From Streptomyces sp. NRRL F-5727 (GTDB lineage: Bacteria > Actinomycetota > Actinomycetes > Streptomycetales > Streptomycetaceae), in assembly GCF_000719555.1 (NCBI RefSeq), contig NZ_JOGX01000003.1, forward strand, positions 62,001 through 126,000: a stretch of DNA of 64,000 nucleotides, written 5' to 3'. A model generated the notes under the pieces. That model saw nothing but the letters and a program-made list of their open reading frames with translations, did not search any database and was not told the DNA's origin. Both the position numbers and the translations under genes were made by a program. This document shows positions 14,282 through 23,185 of this stretch, in pieces. Each line of letters opens with the position of its first letter. Position 1 is the stretch's first letter.

Positions 14282-14998
14282 GTGACGGAGGCAGCGGAGC
14301 TCCCCGAGGCGCCCGAGCAGGCACGGAAGGTCTTCGGCGAGTACTTCCCCGAGGCCGTGCGGTACGCGGAACTGCTCGCGGACGCCGGTGTGAAGCGCGG
14401 GCTCATCGGCCCCCGCGAGGTCCCGCGGCTGTGGGAGCGCCACCTGCTGAACTGCGCCGTCCTCGGCGAGGTCGTCCCCGAGGGCGTGACCGTGTGCGAC
14501 GTCGGCTCCGGCGCCGGTCTGCCCGGCATCCCGCTGGCCCTGGTGCGGCCGGATCTGAAGATCACGCTCCTGGAGCCGCTGCTGCGCCGGATCACCTTCC
14601 TCCAGGAGGTCGTGGAGCTGCTCGGCCTCGACCACGTGACCGTCGTACGCGGTCGCGCCGAGGAGATGCTCGGCAAGTTCCCGCCGGTCCACGTCGTGAC
14701 CGCCCGTGCCGTGGCGCCCCTCGACCGGCTGGCCGGCTGGGGCGTCCCCCTGCTCCGTCCCTACGGAGAGATGCTGCTGCTGAAGGGCGACACCGCGGAG
14801 GAGGAGCTCGACGGGGCGCGTGCCGCGCTCTCCAAGCTGGGCGTGGTGGAGACCTCGGTGCTCCACGTCGGCGAGGGCATCGTCGACCCGATGTCCACGG
14901 TGGTCCGGGTCGAGGTCGGCGAGAGCCCCGGCGGTGTGCGCTTCGCGGCCAAGCGGGCCAAGGCCGCCCGGACGAGCAAGACCCGTAGGCGCCGCTGA
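14282..14998 (+). CDS. rsmG: 16S rRNA (guanine527-N7)-methyltransferase RsmG
   Basis: 238 aa from GTG 14282 (VTEAAELPEAPEQARKV), preceded by GGAAGGAC; an in-frame start at 14258 would precede this ribosome site and is less likely. The AdoMet-binding loop is CDVGSGAGLPGIPLALV and is followed by LLEPLLRRITFLQEV, typical of RsmG/GidB. Loss-of-function mutations in this family give low-level streptomycin resistance; nothing in this sequence looks disrupted. C-terminus is Lys/Arg-rich. Confidence 0.97.
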   Translation: MTEAAELPEAPEQARKVFGEYFPEAVRYAELLADAGVKRGLIGPREVPRLWERHLLNCAVLGEVVPEGVTVCDVGSGAGLPGIPLALVRPDLKITLLEPLLRRITFLQEVVELLGLDHVTVVRGRAEEMLGKFPPVHVVTARAVAPLDRLAGWGVPLLRPYGEMLLLKGDTAEEELDGARAALSKLGVVETSVLHVGEGIVDPMSTVVRVEVGESPGGVRFAAKRAKAARTSKTRRRR

Positions 14999-15060
14999 GC
15001 GTCGCATTCGTCCGCATTCACGGAGTGTCGGACGGTCCCGGCAGGGCCGCAGGGGCATCG

Positions 15061-15076
15061 TGTTTCACGTGAAACG
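15061..15076. promoter_or_regulatory. parS site upstream of parA
   Basis: TGTTTCACGTGAAACG, one base off the 16-base palindrome, in the rsmG-parA gap. Cognate ParB is encoded at 16313-17368. Confidence 0.93.
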
Positions 15077-15236
15077 TCGCTCACTGCTCCAGGGGATCAT
15101 CAGCCGCGGGCGTGCGGCTGCCACCCCCCGGGACCGCCGACCCCGTGTGAAGCCACCCGCGAGGGTTACGGAGTTTTCCACAGAGGTGGATTCACCCACA
15201 GATCCACCGACCTCGCTGGTTCCGGACCCCGAAGGC

Positions 15237-16316
15237 ATGGCAGGCTCTTCCCATCGCGAGCTTGATGCCGAGGAGAGTGAATCCTTGCGGTCCGACGCCA
15301 ACATCGCGGGACCGATGACCGATCCGGTCCCCGGTCCCCGAACCGAATCGGCGGGGGAGGATGTTTCACGTGAAACACTGCCCCCGATGGACGACACCCC
15401 CATTGGCCGTGCAGCCCAGCTGGCCGTAGAGGCCCTGGGCCGGGCCGGGGAGGGACTGCCCCGTCCCGAGCAGACCCGCATCATGGTGGTGGCCAACCAG
15501 AAGGGCGGCGTGGGCAAGACGACCACGACCGTCAACCTGGCCGCCTCCCTGGCGCTGCACGGTGCCCGCGTCCTCGTCATCGACCTGGACCCGCAGGGCA
15601 ACGCCTCCACGGCCCTGGGCATCGACCACCACGCCGACGTCCCCTCCATCTACGACGTCCTCGTCGACAGCCGGCCGCTCTCCGAGGTGGTCCAGCCGGT
15701 CCTGGACGTCGAAGGTCTCTTCTGCGCCCCGGCCACGATCGACCTCGCCGGCGCGGAGATCGAGCTGGTGTCGATGGTGGCGCGGGAGAGCCGGCTCCAG
15801 CGCGCGATCCAGGCGTACGAGCAGCCGCTGGACTACGTCCTGATCGACTGCCCGCCCTCCCTCGGCCTGCTCTCGGTGAACGCCCTGGTGGCGGGCGCCG
15901 AGGTGCTCATCCCGATCCAGTGCGAGTACTACGCGCTGGAGGGCCTGGGCCAGCTCCTGAAGAACGTGGACCTGGTCCGCGGACACCTCAACCCGACGCT
16001 GCACGTCTCGACGATCCTGCTGACCATGTACGACGGCCGGACCCGGCTCGCCTCGCAGGTCGCCGAGGAGGTCCGCAGCCACTTCGGGAAGGAGGTGCTC
16101 CGGACCAGCATCCCGCGGTCCGTCCGCATCTCCGAGGCCCCCAGCTACGGCCAGACCGTGATCACCTACGACCCCGGTTCCAGCGGAGCCCTGTCGTACA
16201 TCGAAGCGGCGCGCGAGATCGCCTTCCGGGGCGTCGCCGTCCACTACGAGCCCCAGCAGCACGGCCGCCTGGGGCACCAGAACAACCAGCACAGCATGGC
16301 GGAGGAACTTCAGTGA
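15237..16316 (+). CDS. parA: Chromosome-partitioning ATPase ParA
   Basis: 359 aa if started at ATG 15237 (MAGSSHRELDAEES). ParA drives segregation of ParB-bound origins; in Streptomyces it also works during sporulation septation. The deviant Walker A is KGGVGKTTTT (about residues 89-98), followed by VIDLDPQGNAST and the DCPPSLGLL motif. A parS site (15362-15377) lies inside the coding region and is translated as VSRET. The start is uncertain: the reading frame is open far upstream, the ribosome site is weak (GAAGG directly before the ATG), and ATGs at 15315 and 15387 are alternatives. The chosen start gives the length usual in the genus. Confidence 0.93.
   Translation: MAGSSHRELDAEESESLRSDANIAGPMTDPVPGPRTESAGEDVSRETLPPMDDTPIGRAAQLAVEALGRAGEGLPRPEQTRIMVVANQKGGVGKTTTTVNLAASLALHGARVLVIDLDPQGNASTALGIDHHADVPSIYDVLVDSRPLSEVVQPVLDVEGLFCAPATIDLAGAEIELVSMVARESRLQRAIQAYEQPLDYVLIDCPPSLGLLSVNALVAGAEVLIPIQCEYYALEGLGQLLKNVDLVRGHLNPTLHVSTILLTMYDGRTRLASQVAEEVRSHFGKEVLRTSIPRSVRISEAPSYGQTVITYDPGSSGALSYIEAAREIAFRGVAVHYEPQQHGRLGHQNNQHSMAEELQ
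15362..15377. promoter_or_regulatory. parS site inside parA
   Basis: Perfect TGTTTCACGTGAAACA, inside the N-terminal non-ATPase part of parA, read in frame as Val-Ser-Arg-Glu-Thr. Confidence 0.95.
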
Positions 16317-17368
16317 GCGACCGACGTAGGGGACTGGGGCCGCGGGGGCTCGGCGCGCTGTTCGCCGGCGCCCCCCAGGACCAGCAGGCGCCGGAGACCG
16401 GCGCCGTCTCCACGCTCCCCGGGAGCGGCGCGGCACGCCTGTTCCCCCAGGGAGCCCCGCAGCCCGAGACCGCCGCCGAGCCGGCGCAGCCCGAGCCGAC
16501 GCTGGTCGCCGGGGCGTACTTCACCGAGATCCCGATCGGTGACATCAGCCCCAACGCACAGCAGCCCCGCAAGGTCTTCGACGAGGACGCCCTCGCCGAG
16601 CTGGTCACCTCCATCAAGGAGGTCGGTCTGCTCCAGCCCGTGGTCGTCCGCAAGGCCGAGGGCGGGCGCTATGAGCTGATCATGGGCGAGCGGCGCTGGC
16701 GGGCCTCCGACGAGGCCGGTCTGCAGACCATCCCCGCGATCGTCCGGGCCACCGACGACGAGAAGATGCTCCTGGACGCGCTCCTGGAGAACCTGCACCG
16801 GGCCCAGCTGAACCCGCTGGAGGAGGCCGCCGCGTACGAGCAGCTGCTCACCGACTTCAGCTGCACCCATGACCAGCTCGCCGACCGGATCGGGCGTTCC
16901 CGCTCGCAGGTCTCCAACACCCTCCGGCTGCTGCGGCTCTCCCCGGCGGTCCAGCGCCGGGTCGCCGCCGGGGTGCTCTCCGCCGGCCACGCCCGCGCCC
17001 TCCTCGGTGTCGAGGACCCGGAGGCGCAGGACCAGCTGGCGCAGCGGATCGTCGCCGAGGGGCTCTCGGTGCGCTCGGTCGAGGAGATCGTGCGGCTCAT
17101 GAGCTTCGACGAGCCCGCCGCCGCGAAGACGAGGAAGCCCCGGGCGGGCGGCCGGGTCTCGCCGGTCTTCTCCAGCCTGGCCACGCGCCTCTCGGACCGT
17201 TTCGAGACCCGGGTGAAGGTCGACCTGGGGCAGTCGAAGGGCAAGATCGTCGTCGAGTTCGCCTCGGTGGAGGACCTCGACCGGATCCTTTCGACGCTGG
17301 CCCCCGGCGAGGACAACGTGAAGCAGATGCTGAAGGCGGAGCAGGAGTGGGAGGAGGACGGGGAGTAG
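16313..17368 (+). CDS. parB: Chromosome-partitioning protein ParB
   Basis: 351 aa from GTG 16313, overlapping the parA stop (GTGA) and preceded by GGAGGAA. CTP-dependent clamp that loads at parS. The N-terminus VSDRRRGLGPRGLGALF is the ParA-interacting type. The CTP-binding motifs GERRWRAS (from about residue 125) and ENLHRAQLNPLEEA (from about 159) are intact. The helix-turn-helix that reads parS is about residues 184-206 (THDQLADRIGRSRSQVSNTL). A C-terminal dimerisation domain follows. Thirteen parS sites in this window are its targets. Confidence 0.98.
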   Translation: MSDRRRGLGPRGLGALFAGAPQDQQAPETGAVSTLPGSGAARLFPQGAPQPETAAEPAQPEPTLVAGAYFTEIPIGDISPNAQQPRKVFDEDALAELVTSIKEVGLLQPVVVRKAEGGRYELIMGERRWRASDEAGLQTIPAIVRATDDEKMLLDALLENLHRAQLNPLEEAAAYEQLLTDFSCTHDQLADRIGRSRSQVSNTLRLLRLSPAVQRRVAAGVLSAGHARALLGVEDPEAQDQLAQRIVAEGLSVRSVEEIVRLMSFDEPAAAKTRKPRAGGRVSPVFSSLATRLSDRFETRVKVDLGQSKGKIVVEFASVEDLDRILSTLAPGEDNVKQMLKAEQEWEEDGE

Positions 17369-17386
17369 TCCCCGTAGGACCCCCCC

Positions 17387-17430
17387 AGGGCGGGTCGCGT
17401 TCCGGTCGTCATCGGAACGCGGCCCGCCCT
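17387..17430 (+). terminator. parAB terminator
   Basis: 18-base arms AGGGCGGGTCGCGTTCCG (17387-17404) and its near-complement (17413-17430) with a single G-T wobble; eight-base loop, followed by TTTGCC. Ends parAB 19 bases past the stop. Confidence 0.85.
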
Positions 17431-17533
17431 TTGCCTGTGTGCGGTGTCGCCCCGACAGCCCGCTGGTTACGATTCCGAGAGCCGTATCCGTGCTCGGTTG
17501 GCCGTCCGACGGCCAGGGAAGCGAGGGGCAGCC

Positions 17534-18151
17534 GTGGGGCGTCGGCTCGTACCGCTCACGCTGGACAATCTTCCGCACCTTCCGAAGCGCTGTCGCTCCT
17601 GTGTCTTCTGGGAGCTCGATCCGGTGAGCGGGGAGGCCGCCGTGAAGGCGGCCCGCGCGGAGGTCGAGAAGGAGGCGTGGATCTCCGCCGTGCTGCTGGA
17701 GTGGGGGTCCTGCGGCCGGGTCGTCTACGTGGACGACGTGCCGGTCGGCTATGTGCTCTACGCTCCCCCGGCCTATGTGCCTCGGTCGACGGCCTTCCCC
17801 ACGAGCCCCGTGGCGGCCGACGCCGTCCAGCTGATGACGGCCTGGATCATGCCGGAGTACCAGGGGCAGGGCCTGGGCCGGGTGATGGTGCAGACGGTCG
17901 CCAAGGACGTGCTGCGGCGCGGCTTCAAGGCGATCGAGGCGTTCGGCGACGCCCGCTGGAAGGAACCGGCCTGTGTGCTGCCGGCCGACCACCTCCTCGC
18001 GGTCGGCTTCAAGACCGTCCGGCCCCACCCCGCCTTCCCCCGGCTCCGCCTGGAGCTGCGGACGACGCTCTCCTGGAAGGAGGACGTCGAGATGGCCCTG
18101 GACCGCCTGCTCGGCGCGGTGCAGAAGGAGCCGGCCCTCCGGCCTCTGTGA
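17534..18151 (+). CDS. GNAT-family N-acetyltransferase next to parAB
   Basis: 205 aa from GTG 17534 (VGRRLVPLTLDNLPHLPKRC), preceded by GAGGGG seven bases away. The acetyl-CoA motif A is MPEYQGQGLGRVMVQTV (about residues 112-130). The N-terminus carries a CRSCVFWELDP cysteine motif unusual for simple GNATs. The substrate is unknown. It follows parB behind a terminator and converges on trxA with 33 bases between stops. Conservation beside parAB in streptomycetes would hint at a cell-cycle link, but nothing in the sequence proves it. Confidence 0.85.
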   Translation: MGRRLVPLTLDNLPHLPKRCRSCVFWELDPVSGEAAVKAARAEVEKEAWISAVLLEWGSCGRVVYVDDVPVGYVLYAPPAYVPRSTAFPTSPVAADAVQLMTAWIMPEYQGQGLGRVMVQTVAKDVLRRGFKAIEAFGDARWKEPACVLPADHLLAVGFKTVRPHPAFPRLRLELRTTLSWKEDVEMALDRLLGAVQKEPALRPL

Positions 18152-18184
18152 GCCCGGCGACGGAGAACGTGAAACAACGCGGGG

Positions 18185-18517
18185 TCACTTCGCCTCGACG
18201 AAGGGCTCCAGGTCGCGGAGGATGGCGGCCTTCGGCTTGGCGCCGACGATGGTCTTCACGACCTCGCCGCCCTGGTAGACGTTGAGCGTCGGGATGGACA
18301 TGACGCCGTACTTGGCGGCCGTGGCCGGGTTCTCGTCGATGTTGAGCTTCACGATCTCGATCTCGCCGTGCTCGGCGGCGATGGCCTCCAGCGACGGGGC
18401 GATCTGACGGCACGGGCCGCACCAGGCAGCCCAGAAGTCCACCAGGACGGGCTTGTCGCTCTTGAGGACGTCCTCTTCGAAGGAAGCGTCGGTCACGTTC
18501 TTCAGGGCGCCGGCCAC
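18185..18517 (-). CDS. trxA: Thioredoxin
   Basis: 110 aa, GTG at 18517 with an excellent TAAGGAGG ribosome site nine bases upstream. Active site WCGPC in [15 protein letters not shown], with cis-proline in MSIPTLNV. Reduces protein disulfides using electrons from the thioredoxin reductase encoded immediately upstream at 18564-19529; the 46-base gap implies a trxBA operon. Confidence 0.98.
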   Translation of the reverse strand: MAGALKNVTDASFEEDVLKSDKPVLVDFWAAWCGPCRQIAPSLEAIAAEHGEIEIVKLNIDENPATAAKYGVMSIPTLNVYQGGEVVKTIVGAKPKAAILRDLEPFVEAK

Positions 18518-18563
18518 GGCGGCCTCCTTAACTTCGCGGGGTGTGGGGTGGGGAGAGTTCGGG

Positions 18564-19529
18564 TCAGACCGCGGGGGTCTCGGCCAGCTTCTCGCTGTCG
18601 GCGAGGGCGGCCAGGAAGCGCTCGGCGTCGAGCGCGGCGGAGCAGCCGGTACCGGCTGCCGTGATCGCCTGGCGGTAGGTGTGGTCGACGACGTCGCCGG
18701 CGCCGAAGACACCCGTCAGGTTGGTGCGGGTCGACGGGGCGGCGACCTTGAGGTAGCCCTCCTCGTCGAGTTCCAGCTGGCCCTTGAACAGCTCGGTCCG
18801 CGGGTCGTGGCCCACGGCGATGAAGAGACCGGTCACCGGCAAGGCGGTGGTCTCGCCCGTCTTGGTGTTGCGCAGGGTCAGACCGGAGAGCTTCTGCTCG
18901 CCGTGGATCTCGGTCACCTCGTTGTCCCAGGCGAACTTGATCTTCGGGTCGGCGAAGGCGCGCTCCTGCATCGCCTTGGAGGCGCGCAGGGTGTCACGAC
19001 GGTGGACGATCGTCACCGACTTGGCGAAGCGCGAGAGGAAGGTCGCCTCCTCGATCGCGGTGTCGCCGCCGCCGACGACGGCGATGTCCTGGTCCTTGAA
19101 GAAGAAGCCGTCGCAGGTGGCGCACCAGGAGACACCGCGGCCGGAGAGAGTGTCCTCGTTCGGCAGGCCCAGCTTGCGGTGCTGCGAGCCGGTGGTGACG
19201 ATGACGGCCTTGGCGCGGTGCACGGTGCCGGCGGTGTCGGTGACCGTCTTGATGTCACCGGTGAGGTCCACGGCGACGACATCGTCCGGGACGAGCTCGG
19301 CACCGAAGCGCTCGGCCTGCGCCCGCATGTTGTCCATGAGGTCCGGGCCCATGATGCCGTCACGGAAACCGGGGAAGTTCTCGACCTCGGTGGTGTTCAT
19401 CAGGGCGCCACCGGCGGTCACGGCGCCCTCGAAGACCAGCGGGTTCAGCGACGCGCGGGCCGTGTAGAGCGCGGCGGTGTAACCCGCGGGCCCGGAGCCG
19501 ATGATGATCACGTTACGGACGTCGCTCAC
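18564..19529 (-). CDS. trxB: Thioredoxin reductase
   Basis: NADPH-dependent flavoenzyme, 321 aa from GTG 19529. FAD-binding [16 protein letters not shown] at the N-terminus, redox-active CATC in [17 protein letters not shown] (about residues 136-139), NADPH-binding [12 protein letters not shown], and the C-terminal [15 protein letters not shown] that contacts FAD. A SigR-like promoter lies upstream, which fits thiol-stress control. Confidence 0.98.
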   Translation of the reverse strand: MSDVRNVIIIGSGPAGYTAALYTARASLNPLVFEGAVTAGGALMNTTEVENFPGFRDGIMGPDLMDNMRAQAERFGAELVPDDVVAVDLTGDIKTVTDTAGTVHRAKAVIVTTGSQHRKLGLPNEDTLSGRGVSWCATCDGFFFKDQDIAVVGGGDTAIEEATFLSRFAKSVTIVHRRDTLRASKAMQERAFADPKIKFAWDNEVTEIHGEQKLSGLTLRNTKTGETTALPVTGLFIAVGHDPRTELFKGQLELDEEGYLKVAAPSTRTNLTGVFGAGDVVDHTYRQAITAAGTGCSAALDAERFLAALADSEKLAETPAV

Positions 19530-19599
19530 GGGTTTCTTCCTCGTCTCTGCAGACTGCCTACTGCCTACGGGGCGGTGTCTCGGTCACTCTCACCCCACC

Positions 19600-19627
19600 C
19601 AACGGATCCTAAGGGGCCAGCATTCCC
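19600..19627 (-). promoter_or_regulatory. Probable SigR-type promoter of trxBA
   Basis: On the minus strand: GGGAAT (19622-19627), an 18-base spacer, then GTTG (19600-19603), 71 bases upstream of the trxB start. This matches the GGGAAT-N18-GTT element recognised by the thiol-oxidative-stress sigma factor SigR in Streptomyces. trxBA is a classical SigR target in S. coelicolor. Confidence 0.8.
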
Positions 19628-19702
19628 GAGGGCGCCGCGCGGCGCGTACGTGAGACGGACAGTGAGACGGAGAGTGGGACGGACGGCGGGACGGGGGCTT
19701 GC

Positions 19703-20650
19703 TCAGGGCTTCGGGTAGGACGCTGTCCGGAGCAGTTGAGCCGGGGTGTCCCCGGTGCAGGAGGCGTTGACGACGTATGCCTGGACGCGGTCGGCGTCGG
19801 ACCGGTCGGGCAGGACGAGCAGATAGGCGGCGACGCCCTCGTACTCGCCGCGCTCCGAGGCGAGGACGGTGTCCTGGCGGCCGGTGCCCGCGAGCACGCA
19901 GCCGGGGAGGGCGGGGTCGCTGTTCCGCTGGGCGGCGCCGACGCCCTCCGTCTCCTCGGCGGCGAGCGATTCGGGCTGCTCGCCCTTCGGCGTACGGGCG
20001 GTGAGGTCGTCCGCGAGCAGACCCCGGACGCGGTCCTCGACCGGTTCGCCGGAGAACGTGCCGAGGGGCGCGCTCACCGCGACGTCGGCCTTGGCGCCCT
20101 GGCTCTCCGATGAGCCGTTCTGGGTGAGCGCGTAGAGGCTGAACGCGCAGAACGCGGCGACGACCGTCCCGGCGATCCCCGTGAGGGCGGCGATGCGACC
20201 CCGGTGGCGGGTGCGCCCCCGCCCGGGACCGGTGGCCGCCCGGGGGCGGCCCTGCGGGCGGTCGGAGCCCGTCGTACGCCCGCCGGCGGGCCGGGCCGCG
20301 GAGTCCGACTCCGCTGTTTCACGTGAAACAGCGTCCTCGGGAGCCGTGGTGGTTTCACGTGAAACAGGCCGGGTGGACTCCGGGGCGGTGGCGTCGAGGA
20401 GGGCCTCGGCGGCGAGGGCGGCGTCGATCCGGCCGGCGATCTCGGCGGGCATGCGCGGCGGGCCCGGGAGGGTGCCGAGGAGTCCGCGGATCTCCTCGAG
20501 GGAGCTCCGGACGTCGGCACAGAGGGGGCAGCCGTCCAGATGCCGGCGGATCGTGGCGGAGCGGCTCGGGGAGAGCAGCCCCTCCGTCAGGTCGGAGATC
20601 TCCGAGACGTCCGGGTGCTGTGCTGTGTCGGCCTTGTCGGTCGTGGTCAC
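19703..20650 (-). CDS. rsmA: Anti-sigma factor for SigM (RsmA type)
   Basis: 315 aa, start ATG 20650, overlapping the sigM stop by four bases. The N-terminal anti-sigma domain has a zinc/iron-type H-x3-C-x2-C motif (HLDGCPLCADV, about residues 37-45). A disordered Arg/Pro/Ser-rich stretch follows, then one membrane segment (about residues 153-175, IAALTGIAGTVVAAFCAFSLYAL) and an external C-terminal domain. Two parS sites lie in its coding region, each read as VSRET. Its position directly after sigM and before trxBA matches RsmA of S. coelicolor, described as an iron-sulfur anti-sigma factor; cofactor content cannot be read here. Confidence 0.85.
   Translation of the reverse strand: MTTTDKADTAQHPDVSEISDLTEGLLSPSRSATIRRHLDGCPLCADVRSSLEEIRGLLGTLPGPPRMPAEIAGRIDAALAAEALLDATAPESTRPVSRETTTAPEDAVSRETAESDSAARPAGGRTTGSDRPQGRPRAATGPGRGRTRHRGRIAALTGIAGTVVAAFCAFSLYALTQNGSSESQGAKADVAVSAPLGTFSGEPVEDRVRGLLADDLTARTPKGEQPESLAAEETEGVGAAQRNSDPALPGCVLAGTGRQDTVLASERGEYEGVAAYLLVLPDRSDADRVQAYVVNASCTGDTPAQLLRTASYPKP
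20315..20330. promoter_or_regulatory. parS site inside the anti-sigma gene (1)
   Basis: Perfect TGTTTCACGTGAAACA, centre-to-centre 36 bases from the next one, translated in frame as VSRET. Confidence 0.95.
20351..20366. promoter_or_regulatory. parS site inside the anti-sigma gene (2)
   Basis: GGTTTCACGTGAAACA, one base off the palindrome, also read in frame as VSRET. Confidence 0.92.
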
Positions 20651-21348
20651 GCGCGCCCACCTCCGCCCTTCACAGCAGCTGGATCGATCGGTCCGGTTTC
20701 CGTCGGCTCCGACACCGGTGGGACGGATGCCCCCGGCGTCCGGTTCCTTCCCCCGTCGGGAGCCTCGTTACCCACGGTGTCGGCGCGCAGATGAGTGAGC
20801 ATCGGCAGCAGCCGGGCCCGGCCGCGTGCACAGCGGCTCTTCACGGTGCCGGTGGGAACGCCGAGGATACGGGCCGCCTCCGCGACCGGGTATCCCTGCA
20901 TGTCGACGAGGACGAGCGCTGCGCGCTGGTCGGGGGCGAGGGTGGCGAGCGCGCCGAGCAGCTGCCGGTGGAGGTCCTGGCGTTCGGCGGGTGCCTCGGC
21001 GGACTCGTGCGGTTCGAGGAGCTGCTCGAAGCGGGCGGTGTCGTCCACCGGGGAGGTCCTGCGGCTGGCGCTCTTGCGCAGGCGGTCCAGGCAGGCGTTC
21101 ACGGTGATGCGGTGGAGCCAGGTCGTGACGGCCGACTGGCCCCGGAAGGTGTGGGCGGCCCGGAAGGCCGAGAGGAGGGCGTCCTGGACGGCGTCGGCGG
21201 CCTCCTCGCGGTCGCCCAGGGTACGGAGCGCCACCGCCCACAGGCGGTCGCGGTGGCGCCGTACGAGCTCACCGAAGGCGTCCGGGTCCCCGGCGACATG
21301 ACGGGCCAGGAGTTCCCGGTCGTCTGCGGCGTCTATCGGACGGTCCAA
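20647..21348 (-). CDS. sigM: ECF RNA polymerase sigma factor SigM
   Basis: 233 aa. Region 2 covers about residues 25-95 (FGELVRRHRDRLWAVALRTL, DREEAADAVQDALLSAFRAA). Region 4 is about 145-205 with LAPDQRAALVLVDMQGYPVAEAA and the recognition helix PTGTVKSRCARGRARL. Overlap with the downstream anti-sigma gene gives a coupled sigma/anti-sigma pair; such ECF operons are usually autoregulated. An upstream gap of only 28 bases to the pseudokinase gene suggests read-through from it. Confidence 0.95.
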   Translation of the reverse strand: MDRPIDAADDRELLARHVAGDPDAFGELVRRHRDRLWAVALRTLGDREEAADAVQDALLSAFRAAHTFRGQSAVTTWLHRITVNACLDRLRKSASRRTSPVDDTARFEQLLEPHESAEAPAERQDLHRQLLGALATLAPDQRAALVLVDMQGYPVAEAARILGVPTGTVKSRCARGRARLLPMLTHLRADTVGNEAPDGGRNRTPGASVPPVSEPTETGPIDPAAVKGGGGRA

Positions 21349-21376
21349 CGGTGACAGCCCCCCTCCCCTGTGGTCG

Positions 21377-23068
21377 TCAGCCCATGACCTTGACGTCGCT
21401 CAACTGTCCGCGGTACTCGCCCTCGTTGAGGGGGAGCTCCGTGAGCCAGACGAGAACGTACCGGGTCGTGACCGGCTTGGTGAGCTCCACCTTCAGGTCG
21501 GTGCCGGCCTTGGACGCCTGGGTGGTGAAGCCCTCCGCCGTGGACGGTGCCGTGGAGGCGTCCTCGGGCGCCGTGCGGATCTCCACCGAGGTGTGTCCGA
21601 CGAGCGAGAGGTCGACCTCGCTGACCTTCTGCGCCGATCCCAGGTCCAGGACGATCCCGACGCCGTCCTTCTGGTTGCCGAGGTTGGCGCTCGCGTAGTT
21701 CTTGGTGTGCCAGTAGGTGCTCGGGTCGCCGTCGAGGGCGTTCGGCACCGACTCCGGGTACTCCTCGCCGTTGCCGTCGGGGAAGGGGTCGAAGTCCTGG
21801 GCCGAGGCGATCGTGAGCGGCTTCGGCGGTTCGGGCTTCTCGTCGACCGGGGGCTGCACGACCGGCGTCTTCTGCTTGGGCTCCTTGGGCAGCAGGCGGT
21901 CGGCGATCTGCCAACTGCCCAGGCCCAGGGCCGCGATGAGGAGGGCGCCGACGGCCCACTTCAGCGCCTTGCCCGTGCGGCTCTCCAGCGGGGCCGGCGG
22001 CTGCGGGAGGGGCTGGGTGACCATGGGGCGCGGCTGGGGGCGCCCGTACGTGCCCTGCTGGTACGTGGTGCGCTGGTACTCGGCGGGGGCGGGGAACTCC
22101 GGCTCCGGCGGCTTGACGCGGGGCATCGCGGCGACGGCCTTGGCGAGTTCGTCCGGCGTGGTGCAGGGCGGCTCCTGACGGGACGCGGTGGCCCCGTCGT
22201 TGGCGAGGGCGCGCATGGCGATCTCGGAGAGGCCCCGGTGGACGCCGGCGCGGACCTGGTCCGGCGGGATCAGGCCGACGCCCTTGGGCAGCCCGGAGAG
22301 GCCGTAGGCGTCGCTCTCGTAGGGCCAGCGCTGGGTGAGCGCCGCGTAGAGGAGGGCGCCGATGGCCTCGGTGTCGGTGCGCTGCGGGCGGTCGGCGGTG
22401 ATGCCGCGCAGGGCGGCGTTCACGGCGAGGCCGCGGATGCGGTACTGACCGGTCGAGCTGCGCAGGACGGCGCTGGGGGTGAGCCGCAGGTGGGCCAGGC
22501 CCTCGCGGTGCGCGGCGGCCATCGCCTGGGAGACCTGGGTGACGAGCTGGTAGGCGTCGTGGGCCGGCAGCGGGCCGTCCGCGAGGAGCGCGGTCAGCTC
22601 GGTGGTGTCCGGGAGCCACTCGTGGACGACGTAGACGAGGTCGTTCTCCTCGACCGCGTCGAGGACCTGGACGAACCGGGGGTCGCCGAGCAGGGCCGCC
22701 GAACGGGCGGCGGCCAGGACGGAGCGGGCGCGCGGGTGGTCGGCCGGGAGCAGGTGCACGCCGACGGCCCGCCGCAGCTTCTCGTCGACCGCACGCCAGC
22801 TGCTGAATCCGTCCAGACGGGTGACGCACTCCTCCAACCGGTAGCGCCGGGCCAGTTTGTGGCCGCTGTGCAGCTCCGGCGCCGTGATGGAGGGATGTTC
22901 GCCGTTCTTCCGTTCGACCGCCTTCTGCTCGGGGGCCTCGGTGGGCTCCTCCACCGTCTTCCGCTCTTCCGCCACCCCGTCGGTCGCGGCCGTGTCCGCC
23001 TGCGCGGTCAGCGGGTCGTCACCGCTGTTGTCGGCCACGTCGACGGCAGCCGTGCTACGTTCCGCCAC
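21377..23068 (-). CDS. Membrane pseudokinase with C-terminal discoidin-like domain (MurJ partner)
   Basis: 563 aa from GTG 23068 (VAERSTAAVDVADNSG), with GGAGG upstream; an in-frame start at 23128 lacks a good ribosome site. Residues 1-75 are acidic and low-complexity. A protein-kinase fold follows (about 75-320), but key residues are missing: the beta-3 lysine position reads AVGVHLL, HRD-N is replaced by HLRLTPSAVL, and no DFG is seen. One membrane helix lies at about 369-388 (WAVGALLIAALGLGSWQIA). The outer domain resembles an F5/8 type C/discoidin fold (NALDGDPSTYWHT and GIVLDLGSAQKVSEVDL). In M. tuberculosis the same arrangement is fused to MurJ (MviN), where the pseudokinase recruits an FHA protein; here it is a separate gene beside murJ. 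Confidence 0.88.
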   Translation of the reverse strand: MAERSTAAVDVADNSGDDPLTAQADTAATDGVAEERKTVEEPTEAPEQKAVERKNGEHPSITAPELHSGHKLARRYRLEECVTRLDGFSSWRAVDEKLRRAVGVHLLPADHPRARSVLAAARSAALLGDPRFVQVLDAVEENDLVYVVHEWLPDTTELTALLADGPLPAHDAYQLVTQVSQAMAAAHREGLAHLRLTPSAVLRSSTGQYRIRGLAVNAALRGITADRPQRTDTEAIGALLYAALTQRWPYESDAYGLSGLPKGVGLIPPDQVRAGVHRGLSEIAMRALANDGATASRQEPPCTTPDELAKAVAAMPRVKPPEPEFPAPAEYQRTTYQQGTYGRPQPRPMVTQPLPQPPAPLESRTGKALKWAVGALLIAALGLGSWQIADRLLPKEPKQKTPVVQPPVDEKPEPPKPLTIASAQDFDPFPDGNGEEYPESVPNALDGDPSTYWHTKNYASANLGNQKDGVGIVLDLGSAQKVSEVDLSLVGHTSVEIRTAPEDASTAPSTAEGFTTQASKAGTDLKVELTKPVTTRYVLVWLTELPLNEGEYRGQLSDVKVMG

Positions 23069-23185
23069 CGTCGTTCCTGCCTCCCCATCCGTTGCGCCAC
23101 ATCCAACAGCCAAGCCAATTGTGCCCACAGTCGGACGCTATGCACGACACACGGTTCCCCCCGATGGTTGTCCTGGGGGACGGGA

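Noticed and set aside
18160..18175. Half parS (ACGTGAAACA) between the parB-linked GNAT and trxA genes
   Set aside because: Only the right half matches; the left half has too many differences for a real site.
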